DNA of 64,000 nucleotides from Ktedonobacter sp. SOSP1-85. GTDB taxonomy: Bacteria; Chloroflexota; Ktedonobacteria; Ktedonobacterales; Ktedonobacteraceae. The stretch covers positions 1,798,001-1,862,000 of the forward strand of contig NZ_BNJI01000002.1 in assembly GCF_016587415.1 (NCBI RefSeq), given 5' to 3'. Under the pieces are notes generated by a model. It did not search any database. It was not told the DNA's origin and saw nothing but the letters and a program-made list of their open reading frames with translations. Made by a program: the position numbers and the translations under genes. Below, piece after piece: positions 51,974-60,171 of this stretch; within the stretch, counting starts at the first letter, position 1, and each line of letters starts with the position of its first letter.

Positions 51974-54766
51974 ATGAAGAAAACCGCTCACACTGGCACC
52001 AACCAGCGGCTCAGGGCCGAACGCTTGCGTAAGCACTGGTCGCAACAGGAAATGGCGGATCATCTCGGGGTCTCTATAATCACGATCAACCGCTGGGAGC
52101 GTGGGGCCACGGCCCCCAGTCCCTATTTTCGTCTGAAGCTCTGCTCTCTCTTTGGCAAAAGTGCAACTGAGCTCGGCCTCTTTCCTGACGAGCAAGCAGA
52201 ACAGGACACGTCCCCTGAGCCAGGGCCACCCATCGATCACCCCCAGCTTCCCCAACAACTCAAATATCTTCCCTACCGGCGCAATCCCTTCTTTACGGGC
52301 CGCGAAGCTCTTCTGGAGCGCTTACATACCCGCTTGCAGGCATCCTCCACGCAGATATATGCCCTGTGTGGTCTGGGCGGCATCGGGAAAACACAGACGG
52401 CCCTCGAATATGCCTACCGCTACTATAGCGCCTACCAATCCATTCTCTGGCTCCCCGCCGAGACTACAGAGATGCTGGCCCGGCGCTGCCAGGGCCTCGC
52501 TCGTCGTCTCGGTACCACTACCATACTTGAGGAACAAGCTCCCGAGGCGAGCCTGGAACTGGTACGTACATGGCTTGAAACGCATGAGAGCTGGCTACTT
52601 ATCCTGGATAACGTCGAACAGGTCGCAGTCATCGAACCCCTCCTGCCTTCTCTCTTTAATGGTCACATCCTGCTTACCACGCGTGCTCAGGCAACTGGCC
52701 CTCTGGCACAGCACATCGACCTTAAGCAGATGAGTGATGAGGAGAGCGCGCTCCTGCTCCTGCGCCGCGCAAAGTATCTCGCCGTGTCTGCATCCTTGCA
52801 CACTATTAAGGAACAGGACGTGTATGAGGCACGTGCTATCGGCAAGCTCCTCGGTGGCCTCCCCCTGGCCCTCGACCAGGCAGGCGCCTATATAGAGGAG
52901 ACGGGATGCAGCCTGGCCGACTACCTGGCACGCTATCAGCGCCACCGTAAAGACCTGCTTGCCCGGCGTGGTAGCAATCCCATGGAGCACCCGCTCTCCA
53001 TCGCTGGCACCATCTCCCTTTGCATCGAGCGCCTGGAACAGGAACAGCAGGCCGCCGCCGAGTTACTGTACTGCTGCTCCTTCTTGCAGCGCGAGGGCAT
53101 TACAGAAGAGCTGTTGAGTTTGCTCGCCCCCGAATTGGGAATACAACTGGCTCCGGTCCTGAGCGATCCCCTGGCTCTAGATGACGCCATTGCCCGCCTG
53201 CGCGCTCTGTCGCTTCTCTATCGGCAGGCCACAACGCACAGCCTGGTAGTACATAGCCTCGTTCAGGCCATCCTGCGCGATGCTCTGCCCCAGGAGCAGC
53301 AGGGCACCTGGTTAGCACGTATCCTGCGCGGCCTGAACCGGGTCTTCACCGAGGAATTGAGCATGGAGGGCCTACGCTTGAATGAACAATTACTCCCCCA
53401 GGTCTTGCAGAGTTTGGAATCCCTAAAACAGACACACTCAGCGCCTCCAGAAACGACCTCTCTCCTTTATAAGGCGGCTCGCTATCTCGCCTTGCGTGGA
53501 CAATATGTCCAGGCCGAGAGCTTTCTTCATAGGGCATTGGAGCTGCTTCATCAGTCTCCCCAGGCATCAACCCGGCGTCAGGATGAGGCTAATCTGGAGG
53601 CTAATCTGTATAATTGCCTGGGGCTGGTCTATGAGGCCAGGGGCGCGTATCAGCAGGCAGAGCAGGCCTATACCAGGAGCCTGGAGTTGCTTGAGGGCAC
53701 GCTGTCAGCGGAAGACCCGAATTTGAGCGAGGCCCTGGAAAATAGCGGGCGCCTCGCGCTGGAGCAGGGTCGGCTTCCCCAGGCTCAGCACCTGCTCCAG
53801 CGCGCCCTGACACTACGCCAGCATAATCTTGGACCAGGCCATCCACACCTTGTTCCGCTTATCAAGCTCGTCGCCAACCTGGCGTATGAGCAAGGACAGT
53901 ATCAACAGGCCGAAACCCTTCTCCTGCACGCAGTCGCGCTCAGTCAGCAGACGCTTGGGCCTACCCATCCACATACCATCGAGAGTATAAGCAGCCTCGC
54001 GACCATCTACAAGCTACTGGGACACTATCAACAAGCAGAGGAGCTCTATCAGCAAACCATTCTCCAGCTTGATGGCGACGACGAGACCGCGCGCTACTCG
54101 ACGATTCCATCTCTGCGCGGCCTGGGCCTGCTCTATGGACTCCAGGGGCAGTATGAGCGCGCCATAGCCCTCCTCAAGCAGGCTCTCGCCATCTGTCAGC
54201 GCGTAGTCGGGCACACGCATCCCGATACCGCCGAGAGTCTGCGCACCCTTGGCCTTGTCTATCGCTTACAAGGTGACCTGTCCCAGGCAGAAGCATTTCT
54301 GTGTCGGGCCTGCGCGGTGTTCGCCAGTAGCCTCGGCGCCAATCATCCAGAGGTTGGCGCCTGCTTGAATACACTGGGACTCGTCTATGGACTACAGGAA
54401 AAATACGCACAAGCCCTGGAGACACTCCAGCAATCCAACCAGATCTTCCTTGAGGTCTTTAGCGACACCCATCCCCAATTCGCTGAAGGCCTGGCCACGC
54501 TTGGTATGATCTATAGTCTCCAGGGAGACGCTGCCCAGGCCGAGAAACTCCTCAAACGCGCCCTGCTTATCCAGGAACAGGCGCTAGGCAGCGACCACCC
54601 AGCGCTCGCCAACACGCTGCATAGTCTGGCCACGCTCTATCAAGAGCAAGGAGAGCGCGAACTGGCACTTCCCCTGGCTCAACGTGCCCTCGCCATCCGT
54701 GAACGCGTGTGGGATGCCGATCATCCAGAAGTCCTCTCCAGCCGCGCCCTGCTAGCCAACTTGTAG
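51974..54766 (+). CDS. XRE-HTH / NB-ARC / TPR regulator (STAND NTPase), complete
   Basis: This is a 930-residue protein; ATG 51974 after GGAAAG. Residues about 10-65 form a Cro/C1 HTH (WSQQEMADHLGVSIITINRW). The NB-ARC part has YALCGLGGIGKTQTALEYAY (Walker A), SWLLILDNVEQ (Walker B), HILLTTRAQ (sensor) and LGGLPLALDQAGAYIEETGC. From about residue 500 to the end there are at least nine TPR units (LGLVYxxQGxYxQAExLYxxAL, GxxHP). It is related along its whole length to the truncated gene at 1-2424. Ligand-induced ATP-driven assembly or gene control is the family mode; no effector domain such as nuclease or TIR is present. Confidence 0.92.
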   Translation: MKKTAHTGTNQRLRAERLRKHWSQQEMADHLGVSIITINRWERGATAPSPYFRLKLCSLFGKSATELGLFPDEQAEQDTSPEPGPPIDHPQLPQQLKYLPYRRNPFFTGREALLERLHTRLQASSTQIYALCGLGGIGKTQTALEYAYRYYSAYQSILWLPAETTEMLARRCQGLARRLGTTTILEEQAPEASLELVRTWLETHESWLLILDNVEQVAVIEPLLPSLFNGHILLTTRAQATGPLAQHIDLKQMSDEESALLLLRRAKYLAVSASLHTIKEQDVYEARAIGKLLGGLPLALDQAGAYIEETGCSLADYLARYQRHRKDLLARRGSNPMEHPLSIAGTISLCIERLEQEQQAAAELLYCCSFLQREGITEELLSLLAPELGIQLAPVLSDPLALDDAIARLRALSLLYRQATTHSLVVHSLVQAILRDALPQEQQGTWLARILRGLNRVFTEELSMEGLRLNEQLLPQVLQSLESLKQTHSAPPETTSLLYKAARYLALRGQYVQAESFLHRALELLHQSPQASTRRQDEANLEANLYNCLGLVYEARGAYQQAEQAYTRSLELLEGTLSAEDPNLSEALENSGRLALEQGRLPQAQHLLQRALTLRQHNLGPGHPHLVPLIKLVANLAYEQGQYQQAETLLLHAVALSQQTLGPTHPHTIESISSLATIYKLLGHYQQAEELYQQTILQLDGDDETARYSTIPSLRGLGLLYGLQGQYERAIALLKQALAICQRVVGHTHPDTAESLRTLGLVYRLQGDLSQAEAFLCRACAVFASSLGANHPEVGACLNTLGLVYGLQEKYAQALETLQQSNQIFLEVFSDTHPQFAEGLATLGMIYSLQGDAAQAEKLLKRALLIQEQALGSDHPALANTLHSLATLYQEQGERELALPLAQRALAIRERVWDADHPEVLSSRALLANL

Positions 54767-54992
54767 GGTCCATGCCAGCATAGACTCTATGAGGTTCTGC
54801 GGGATAAGGGTGTGGTGGCAGACGCTGAGAATAGAGTGACTTATCCAGATAATAGGTGCACGAAATGCAAAGTGTTAATACGAACAGAAACTGATAGGTA
54901 AACTGATATATCTTGTGATTGTTTTGCGCCAGATGGGAGCCTATTCTAAGAAGAGAACTAAAAATAGCAAGACAGTTGCAAGGAAAAGATCT

Positions 54993-57398
54993 ATGTCGCG
55001 TCTCGTTACCTATCAACCAGCCACCACTACACTTCCAGCCAGGGCAGCTACACGCGATGAGCATGGGCAGCCCTCCTTTACCTTGACCATCGATGGACGA
55101 GTAATGCAGGCCTACGAGGGCCAGACCATCCTGAGTGTGGCCATTGATAATGGCATTCAGGACATCCCCAATCTCTGTAATGATGAGAAATTGGAGCCAA
55201 CCTCGGCCTGCCGTATGTGCCTGGTACATATCGAGGGTCAGAAGAGGCCGCTCCCTTCGTGCAATACGCCAGCTCAACCCGGCATGGTGATAAAAACAAA
55301 CTCGGATGAGCTTTTTCATATCCGCCGCACCAACCTGGAGATGATGCTCTCCGATCATAACGCCTATTGCCAGCCTCCCTGCCAGGTCGAGTGCCCTACG
55401 CATATCGATATCCCTGGCTACCTGGAGTTGATCGCGCATGGCTCAATGAAGGAGGCTGCGCGCCTGGTAAAAGAGGTCTTGCCCTTCCCCTATATCCTGG
55501 GCCTGACCTGTCCAGCTCCCTGCCAGGACGGCTGCCGCCGCAAGCTCGTCGATGAGGAGATCGCCATCTGCCGCATGCATGGTCACGCCGCCGAGGCCTG
55601 TCTGCTTGATCCTCCCATACCATATGAGAAAGATCCCACCACGGGCAAACGCGTCGCCATCGTGGGCGCGGGTCCGGCGGGCCTCTCCTGTGCCTACTAC
55701 CTGGCGCTGCGCGGACACTACGTCAAGGTCTTTGATAAGCAGCCTCAGCCAGGCGGGATGCTGCGTTATGGCATTCCTGAGTATCGCTTGCAAAAAGATA
55801 TGATGGACCGCGAGCTACAACATGTCTTCGATCTGGGGGTAGACCTGCAAGCCAATATCGAGCTGGGCAGAGATTTTACCGCCGATGACCTCTTCGCGCA
55901 GGGCTTCGACGCCGTCTATCTCGCTATTGGCTGCTGGACCAGCAACCAGATGCGCATCCCCGGCGAGGGCGCTCATGGCGTGGTCAACGCCATCAAGTTC
56001 CTCTATGACAAGGTCGAGGGCAAGGCCACACCCGTCAAAGAGGGGAACGAGGTCGTTGTCATCGGCGGAGGCTTCACGACCTTTGACTGCACACGTACTG
56101 CCCTGCGCCTGGGCACTAGAGTCCATACGACCTATTACCGTACACGCAAGGATATGACGGCCACGAATGAAGAGATCGAGGACGGCGAGGCCGAGGGAAC
56201 GCATCTCCTGGTCGGCGCGGCTCAGCAGCGCGTGCTTACGGAAAATGGGCGAGTCGTGGGGGTCGAGTATGCACGCACAAGGCCTGGCGAGCCGGATGCC
56301 AGCGGGCGCCGCCGCCCCGTCCCCATTCCCGGTTCCGAGTTTGTTATTCCCTGCGATACGCTCATTCCAGCCATTGGCCAGAAGGTCGACACCTCCGTGC
56401 TCAATGAGCAGGACGGCGTGCAATGGACGAAGTGGAAGACCATCCAGACCAATCCCTTTAACTTTATGACCGACCGCCATGGCGTCTTCGCAGGCGGCGA
56501 CTGCCAGCTTGGAGCGAGCACAATTATTCAATGCGTGGCGCAGGGCAAGTTGGGCGCGCGCTCAATCCATGCCTTCCTGCTGGGCGAGGATATGGACGAG
56601 GTCGCTCGCCGCCTGGAGCTGGAGGAGCGCAAGCCTGATCTCTTCGACATCGTGCCCTATAAGCCAGTCGAGCCCAGGGTTAAGATGCCGATGCTCCCCT
56701 ATAAGGAACGCAAACACAATTTTAGCATCATCGAGATGAGCTACCTGCAAGGGCAGGCCCAACGTGAGGCTGCTCGCTGCCTCCAGTGTGCCTGTCCGGC
56801 GGCTGGCCAGTGTGACCTTCAGCGCTACAGTATCGAGCATGGCCTGGCCGATAACCGTTTCCACGACGGCGAGCCGAGCGACTACCATGACTACGAGACG
56901 GATCTCTCGCACAGCTTCATTCTGCGCGATCCCAACAAGTGCATCAACTGTATGCAGTGCGTCCGTGTCTGCCACGACGTCATCGGTCCCAACTGCTACG
57001 GTATGTTTGGCAAGAGCTTTGATACCATCGTCTCGACCCCGTTTAATGTCAGCCTGCATGACACCGATTGTGTCTCCTGTGGCGCCTGTGTCCAGGTCTG
57101 CCCGACCGGCTCACTGATGATGGCCGAGCGCCACCTGACGCGCTATGCCTTCGCGCTGGACCGCTGTATCTTCTGTGGCGACTGTGTCGAGGTCTGCCCT
57201 CACGGAGCACTGGGTGAGACCCCCAACTTCGAGCTCTCGTTCTTCAACCGCTTCGGTGAGGACGTGACCCTGGAGAAGCACGACCTGGCCCAGGCCCCCG
57301 ACTACCTGGTCCGCCAGCGTCTCCCCCGCAGTAAGAAGAGCCTGCCCGTCATGAGCCCGCTGGTTCGCCCCCTACCCTCCCGCGGCATTCGCGAATAA
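54993..57398 (+). CDS. large iron-sulfur flavoprotein: 2Fe-2S / GltD-like / multiple 4Fe-4S
   Basis: This is an 801-residue protein; ATG 54993 follows AAGGAAAAG. Domains in order: NuoG/HydA-type 2Fe-2S ferredoxin with CNDEKLEPTSACRMC and PSCNTP; a GltD-type Fer4_20 region (CQPPCQVECPTHIDIP, CPAPCQDGC); FAD site VAIVGAGPAGLSCAYYLA; second nucleotide site VVVIGGGFTTFDCTRTALRL; an extra Cys group CLQCACPAAGQC; and three 4Fe-4S clusters CINCMQCVRVCH, CVSCGACVQVCP, CIFCGDCVEVCP. Such proteins are the diaphorase/electron-transfer part of formate dehydrogenase-, NuoG- or Nfn-like complexes. No catalytic partner subunit is adjacent. Physiological partner unknown. Confidence 0.88.
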   Translation: MSRLVTYQPATTTLPARAATRDEHGQPSFTLTIDGRVMQAYEGQTILSVAIDNGIQDIPNLCNDEKLEPTSACRMCLVHIEGQKRPLPSCNTPAQPGMVIKTNSDELFHIRRTNLEMMLSDHNAYCQPPCQVECPTHIDIPGYLELIAHGSMKEAARLVKEVLPFPYILGLTCPAPCQDGCRRKLVDEEIAICRMHGHAAEACLLDPPIPYEKDPTTGKRVAIVGAGPAGLSCAYYLALRGHYVKVFDKQPQPGGMLRYGIPEYRLQKDMMDRELQHVFDLGVDLQANIELGRDFTADDLFAQGFDAVYLAIGCWTSNQMRIPGEGAHGVVNAIKFLYDKVEGKATPVKEGNEVVVIGGGFTTFDCTRTALRLGTRVHTTYYRTRKDMTATNEEIEDGEAEGTHLLVGAAQQRVLTENGRVVGVEYARTRPGEPDASGRRRPVPIPGSEFVIPCDTLIPAIGQKVDTSVLNEQDGVQWTKWKTIQTNPFNFMTDRHGVFAGGDCQLGASTIIQCVAQGKLGARSIHAFLLGEDMDEVARRLELEERKPDLFDIVPYKPVEPRVKMPMLPYKERKHNFSIIEMSYLQGQAQREAARCLQCACPAAGQCDLQRYSIEHGLADNRFHDGEPSDYHDYETDLSHSFILRDPNKCINCMQCVRVCHDVIGPNCYGMFGKSFDTIVSTPFNVSLHDTDCVSCGACVQVCPTGSLMMAERHLTRYAFALDRCIFCGDCVEVCPHGALGETPNFELSFFNRFGEDVTLEKHDLAQAPDYLVRQRLPRSKKSLPVMSPLVRPLPSRGIRE

Positions 57399-57405
57399 TA
57401 ATTAT

Positions 57406-57476
57406 GGGTAAAGCGTGTTGTGATGGCCAGTGAGTCGGCAGAGCCGACTCACTGGCCATCACAACACGCTTTACCC
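57406..57476. terminator. 34-bp perfect hairpin
   Basis: GGGTAAAGCGTGTTGTGATG... from 57406 to 57439 is exactly mirrored at 57443-57476, loop AGA. Starts seven bases after the flavoprotein stop. Confidence 0.85.
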
Positions 57477-57510
57477 TGCGAGCCACGCAGTGGCGAGAAG
57501 TCACTTCGTA

Positions 57511-57555
57511 AAAAGAGAAGGCGATATGCTCATTTAGCATATCGCCTTCTCTTTT
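57511..57555. terminator. 20-bp terminator between convergent genes
   Basis: AAAAGAGAAGGCGATATGCT and AGCATATCGCCTTCTCTTTT around CATTT. A run of A on one side and T on the other make it a bidirectional terminator for the flavoprotein gene and the DUF2795 gene. Confidence 0.9.
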
Positions 57556-57585
57556 GCACCATGCTTATAACGCGCTTAAAACATG

Positions 57586-57798
57586 TTAGCGCTGGCTGCG
57601 GTTCATCTCACCGATAGCCTTGGTCAAACCAACAGGGCTGTCGAAGCTTCTCTCAGGCAGGCTCTGGAGCGCCTGGCGGATCTCGCTGGTCGCGCCATGC
57701 TGGTTCGCATACTCGATAACTTCCTGCTTGTCAGCGGGGAAGTCAAGGCCTTTGATACACTTCTCAACCTGGGCTGGATTAATTGGCTGCTGAGCCAT
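57586..57798 (-). CDS. DUF2795-domain protein
   Basis: This is a 70-residue protein; ATG 57798 follows AGGAGGAAAAAG. INPAQVEKCIKGLDFPADKQ then EVIEYANQHGA and IRQALQSLPERSFDSPVGLT match DUF2795 closely. These small helical proteins have no established function; some family members are fused to or linked with gas vesicle or stress genes. The full domain is present. Confidence 0.88.
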   Translation of the reverse strand: MAQQPINPAQVEKCIKGLDFPADKQEVIEYANQHGATSEIRQALQSLPERSFDSPVGLTKAIGEMNRSQR

Positions 57799-58089
57799 CT
57801 TTTTCCTCCTAATCAGCAGCTTGCTCACATGAGGCACTTGCGCCAAAGTGTGGTACCGGTACGCAAACGCTTCACACGTACAACTGCCTATCTAAAATAC
57901 TCACTCTGACATAACAAAAGCAGCTTCCCGGCGACGCTATCTTTTTATACGAAAACCAACGTCACTACCGTGGCTAGCGCTCACGCGCTCAGGTTTTCGA
58001 TAGGCATTTACACCGTCGTAACGCCGCTCGGTTTGTTACTCTGTTCCTAGTATGCAGAACCAGGCGAAGAAGTATATGCAAACTCATCA

Positions 58090-60006
58090 TCAAAGCTTTT
58101 GCATCAACTCGATCAGCTTCTTTTTCGACCGATGCTTATCACGCAGGCGCCTGATATATTCGCCCCACTCTCCACCTTTGTTCGCAGACATATATGCCTG
58201 CTTCATATACCCCAGGTAGCGCACAATATCTGCATAGTAAGAATGGTGTACCCTTGCCAGAGCGTCTTCAACCAGAGGGTGACAATAGCCAATTACCCAC
58301 TCCGGGCGCTTGCTAGCAGCGGCCTCCAATACCGTCTGTGCCTTGATATTCCTTAGGTTTTCCCCTCCTGCATACCCTGGCTTCTCGACCAGCTTGATGG
58401 CGTCATCGATCATATCCTCGCGCAGAAAGATCCGTATCGCATCCTCGCTTTTTTCCTTCTTTACATGCGCTAACACCTCTGAGCGCAATTTTGGCCAACC
58501 CTCGCCCGCGATCTCTTTGACGTTGAGGTAGCTGGTCAGGGTACAGCGCTTTAAAAAGACATACCATGCCGATGCCAGCGCCAGGTCTTGCCTGCCCGCT
58601 TGCCTGGCGACTCCCATTGTCCACTCTGCCAGGGAGAGCTTCACATTGCCATAGCTTGGGGTATGATCCGGAAGCTGGAGACCATGTTCCGCTACCCGGA
58701 GCGCCTCGTTGACCGCGCCGTTTGCATAGACTCTCTGTGCCAGTTCCAACATCTCACTCTGGCTCTGTAAATGTTTCAGGCCAAAGTCGATGGCCTCCTG
58801 CTGTCGACCTCTTTTCAGCAACTGCTGCACATATTCTTTATAGCGTTTCATGGCCCGCGCCAGGTTCAGGTACTCCTCCCAGCGCTCATGACGCGCCAGG
58901 ACATGTAGGCGCACCTCGACGATATCACCTACTTCTTCGTTGTCCGAGATCTCAACTTCCTCATCATCCTCATCCTCGAAGTCTTGCTCCTCACCCCAGA
59001 AGTCTGCCACGGCCTCGGCCCCTTCCGCCTCCTCGGCATCCGCAATTTCTCCTGCCAGTATGCGCTTGAGGGACTCCTCCTCCCAGCCCTCCTTCAGGAC
59101 CTGCTTCATTACGAGAAACACATGAGAGTTCGCCCAGCTATCGCTAAGCTGCATCTCCCACTTCTTGATCTGCTTCTGCCACTGCTCACGCTCCTGCTTC
59201 GTCAGTTCAGCCCCCAACAGAGCCTCCGCCAGCAGGGAGGTAATTTCTATTCCAGTCGAATACAGCATGGATGGGTCGACATACTCGTCATCCGCGTCCG
59301 CCCAGTAGTCAATATAGACATCGAGCAGTGCCTTGAAGGCCTCCAGCACGCCGCGTTCCTGGCGTGCGTTTATCATCGAGGTAAACAGTTCAAGAAACGA
59401 GTCTACCTCTTCCAGGCCGGGATTGGTATATTCCTCATAATAATCGTCGTAATCATCCCAGTAATCGGCGGCCTCATCAAAGGCCTTTTTCAGCCGTTTA
59501 CGCACAAATGCAGCTTCTATCCCAGGCAGCTCCTGCTTCCCCTGTGCCTTTGGCCCTGGCTGACTCTGCGTGGCCTTCACGACCTCCACCATCATCTCTA
59601 CCTGCTCAATAAGCTTGTCATCAGACGCAACCAGCTTTTTCACGATCTGTACCATTTGCTCGGTTGTCAGGCCCGCTAGTAATTCATCCAGGCTGGGAGC
59701 CTCCACCACAGCATCCGGCTTATAAATGATCATCAGGCACACCGCAACCATATGCTTACATAGGCCACCATAGTTGTATGGGCAACTGCACGCTGCCTTA
59801 ACGGCTCCAGGCTGATTAACTACCATAACATGGTATGGCTCGTACTCGCTACCCTGCACCCGCGCCTCATACGTATCGCCACGCAATACAAGCGAGGTGA
59901 CTGCCCCCTGGTTATAGTAGACCTTCCCTCGCTCATACGAGTTCCCCGTCGCATTACAACGAACGAGCTCTTCTGTTAAAAATGACACTGGCATGCTGCA
60001 ACCCAT
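58090..60006 (-). CDS. SWIM zinc-finger protein with helical repeats
   Basis: This is a 638-residue protein. The SWIM motif is CSCPYNYGGLCKHMVAVCL at about residues 73-91, fitting CxCx(n)CxH. The middle part is very acidic (EDEDDEEVEISDNEEVGD). The C-terminal half is made of TPR-like helical hairpins (EYLNLARAMKRYKEYVQQLL, EALRVAEHGLQLPD). SWIM domains bind DNA or proteins; in bacteria they are often near SNF2 helicases, but none is here. The exact start is uncertain (ATG at 60006 or four codons later). Confidence 0.85.
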   Translation of the reverse strand: MGCSMPVSFLTEELVRCNATGNSYERGKVYYNQGAVTSLVLRGDTYEARVQGSEYEPYHVMVVNQPGAVKAACSCPYNYGGLCKHMVAVCLMIIYKPDAVVEAPSLDELLAGLTTEQMVQIVKKLVASDDKLIEQVEMMVEVVKATQSQPGPKAQGKQELPGIEAAFVRKRLKKAFDEAADYWDDYDDYYEEYTNPGLEEVDSFLELFTSMINARQERGVLEAFKALLDVYIDYWADADDEYVDPSMLYSTGIEITSLLAEALLGAELTKQEREQWQKQIKKWEMQLSDSWANSHVFLVMKQVLKEGWEEESLKRILAGEIADAEEAEGAEAVADFWGEEQDFEDEDDEEVEISDNEEVGDIVEVRLHVLARHERWEEYLNLARAMKRYKEYVQQLLKRGRQQEAIDFGLKHLQSQSEMLELAQRVYANGAVNEALRVAEHGLQLPDHTPSYGNVKLSLAEWTMGVARQAGRQDLALASAWYVFLKRCTLTSYLNVKEIAGEGWPKLRSEVLAHVKKEKSEDAIRIFLREDMIDDAIKLVEKPGYAGGENLRNIKAQTVLEAAASKRPEWVIGYCHPLVEDALARVHHSYYADIVRYLGYMKQAYMSANKGGEWGEYIRRLRDKHRSKKKLIELMQKL

Positions 60007-60094
60007 CTATTATTAGAAACGCTTCTGTTCAGACATTAAAGGGATTTTCTGGCTAAAAGTTTAGCACAAATCTGGGAAAAAGCCATATTAAATA

Positions 60095-60169
60095 TTAATA
60101 TACTCTGGAAAAAGAGACAGGCTGGAGCGTGTTGCGCTCCAGCCTGTCTCTTTTTCCAGAGTATATTAA
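60095..60169 (-). terminator. 35-bp perfect hairpin
   Basis: 60095-60129 (TTAATATACTCTGGAAAAAG...) is mirrored at 60135-60169 with loop TGTTG. It lies three bases downstream of the stop of the large secreted protein gene and includes runs of five A and five T. Confidence 0.9.
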
Positions 60170-60171
60170 CT

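Noticed and set aside
51974..54766. STAND/TPR protein as an Avs-type antiphage system
   Set aside because: No nuclease, TIR, protease or membrane effector domain is fused or adjacent, and the N-terminal HTH points to transcription control.
55815..56531. 238-codon minus-strand open frame
   Set aside because: Antisense to the iron-sulfur flavoprotein.
57406..57476. The 34-bp hairpin as a CRISPR-like or attC-like site
   Set aside because: Single copy directly after a stop codon, no spacer structure and no integrase; a terminator is the simpler reading.
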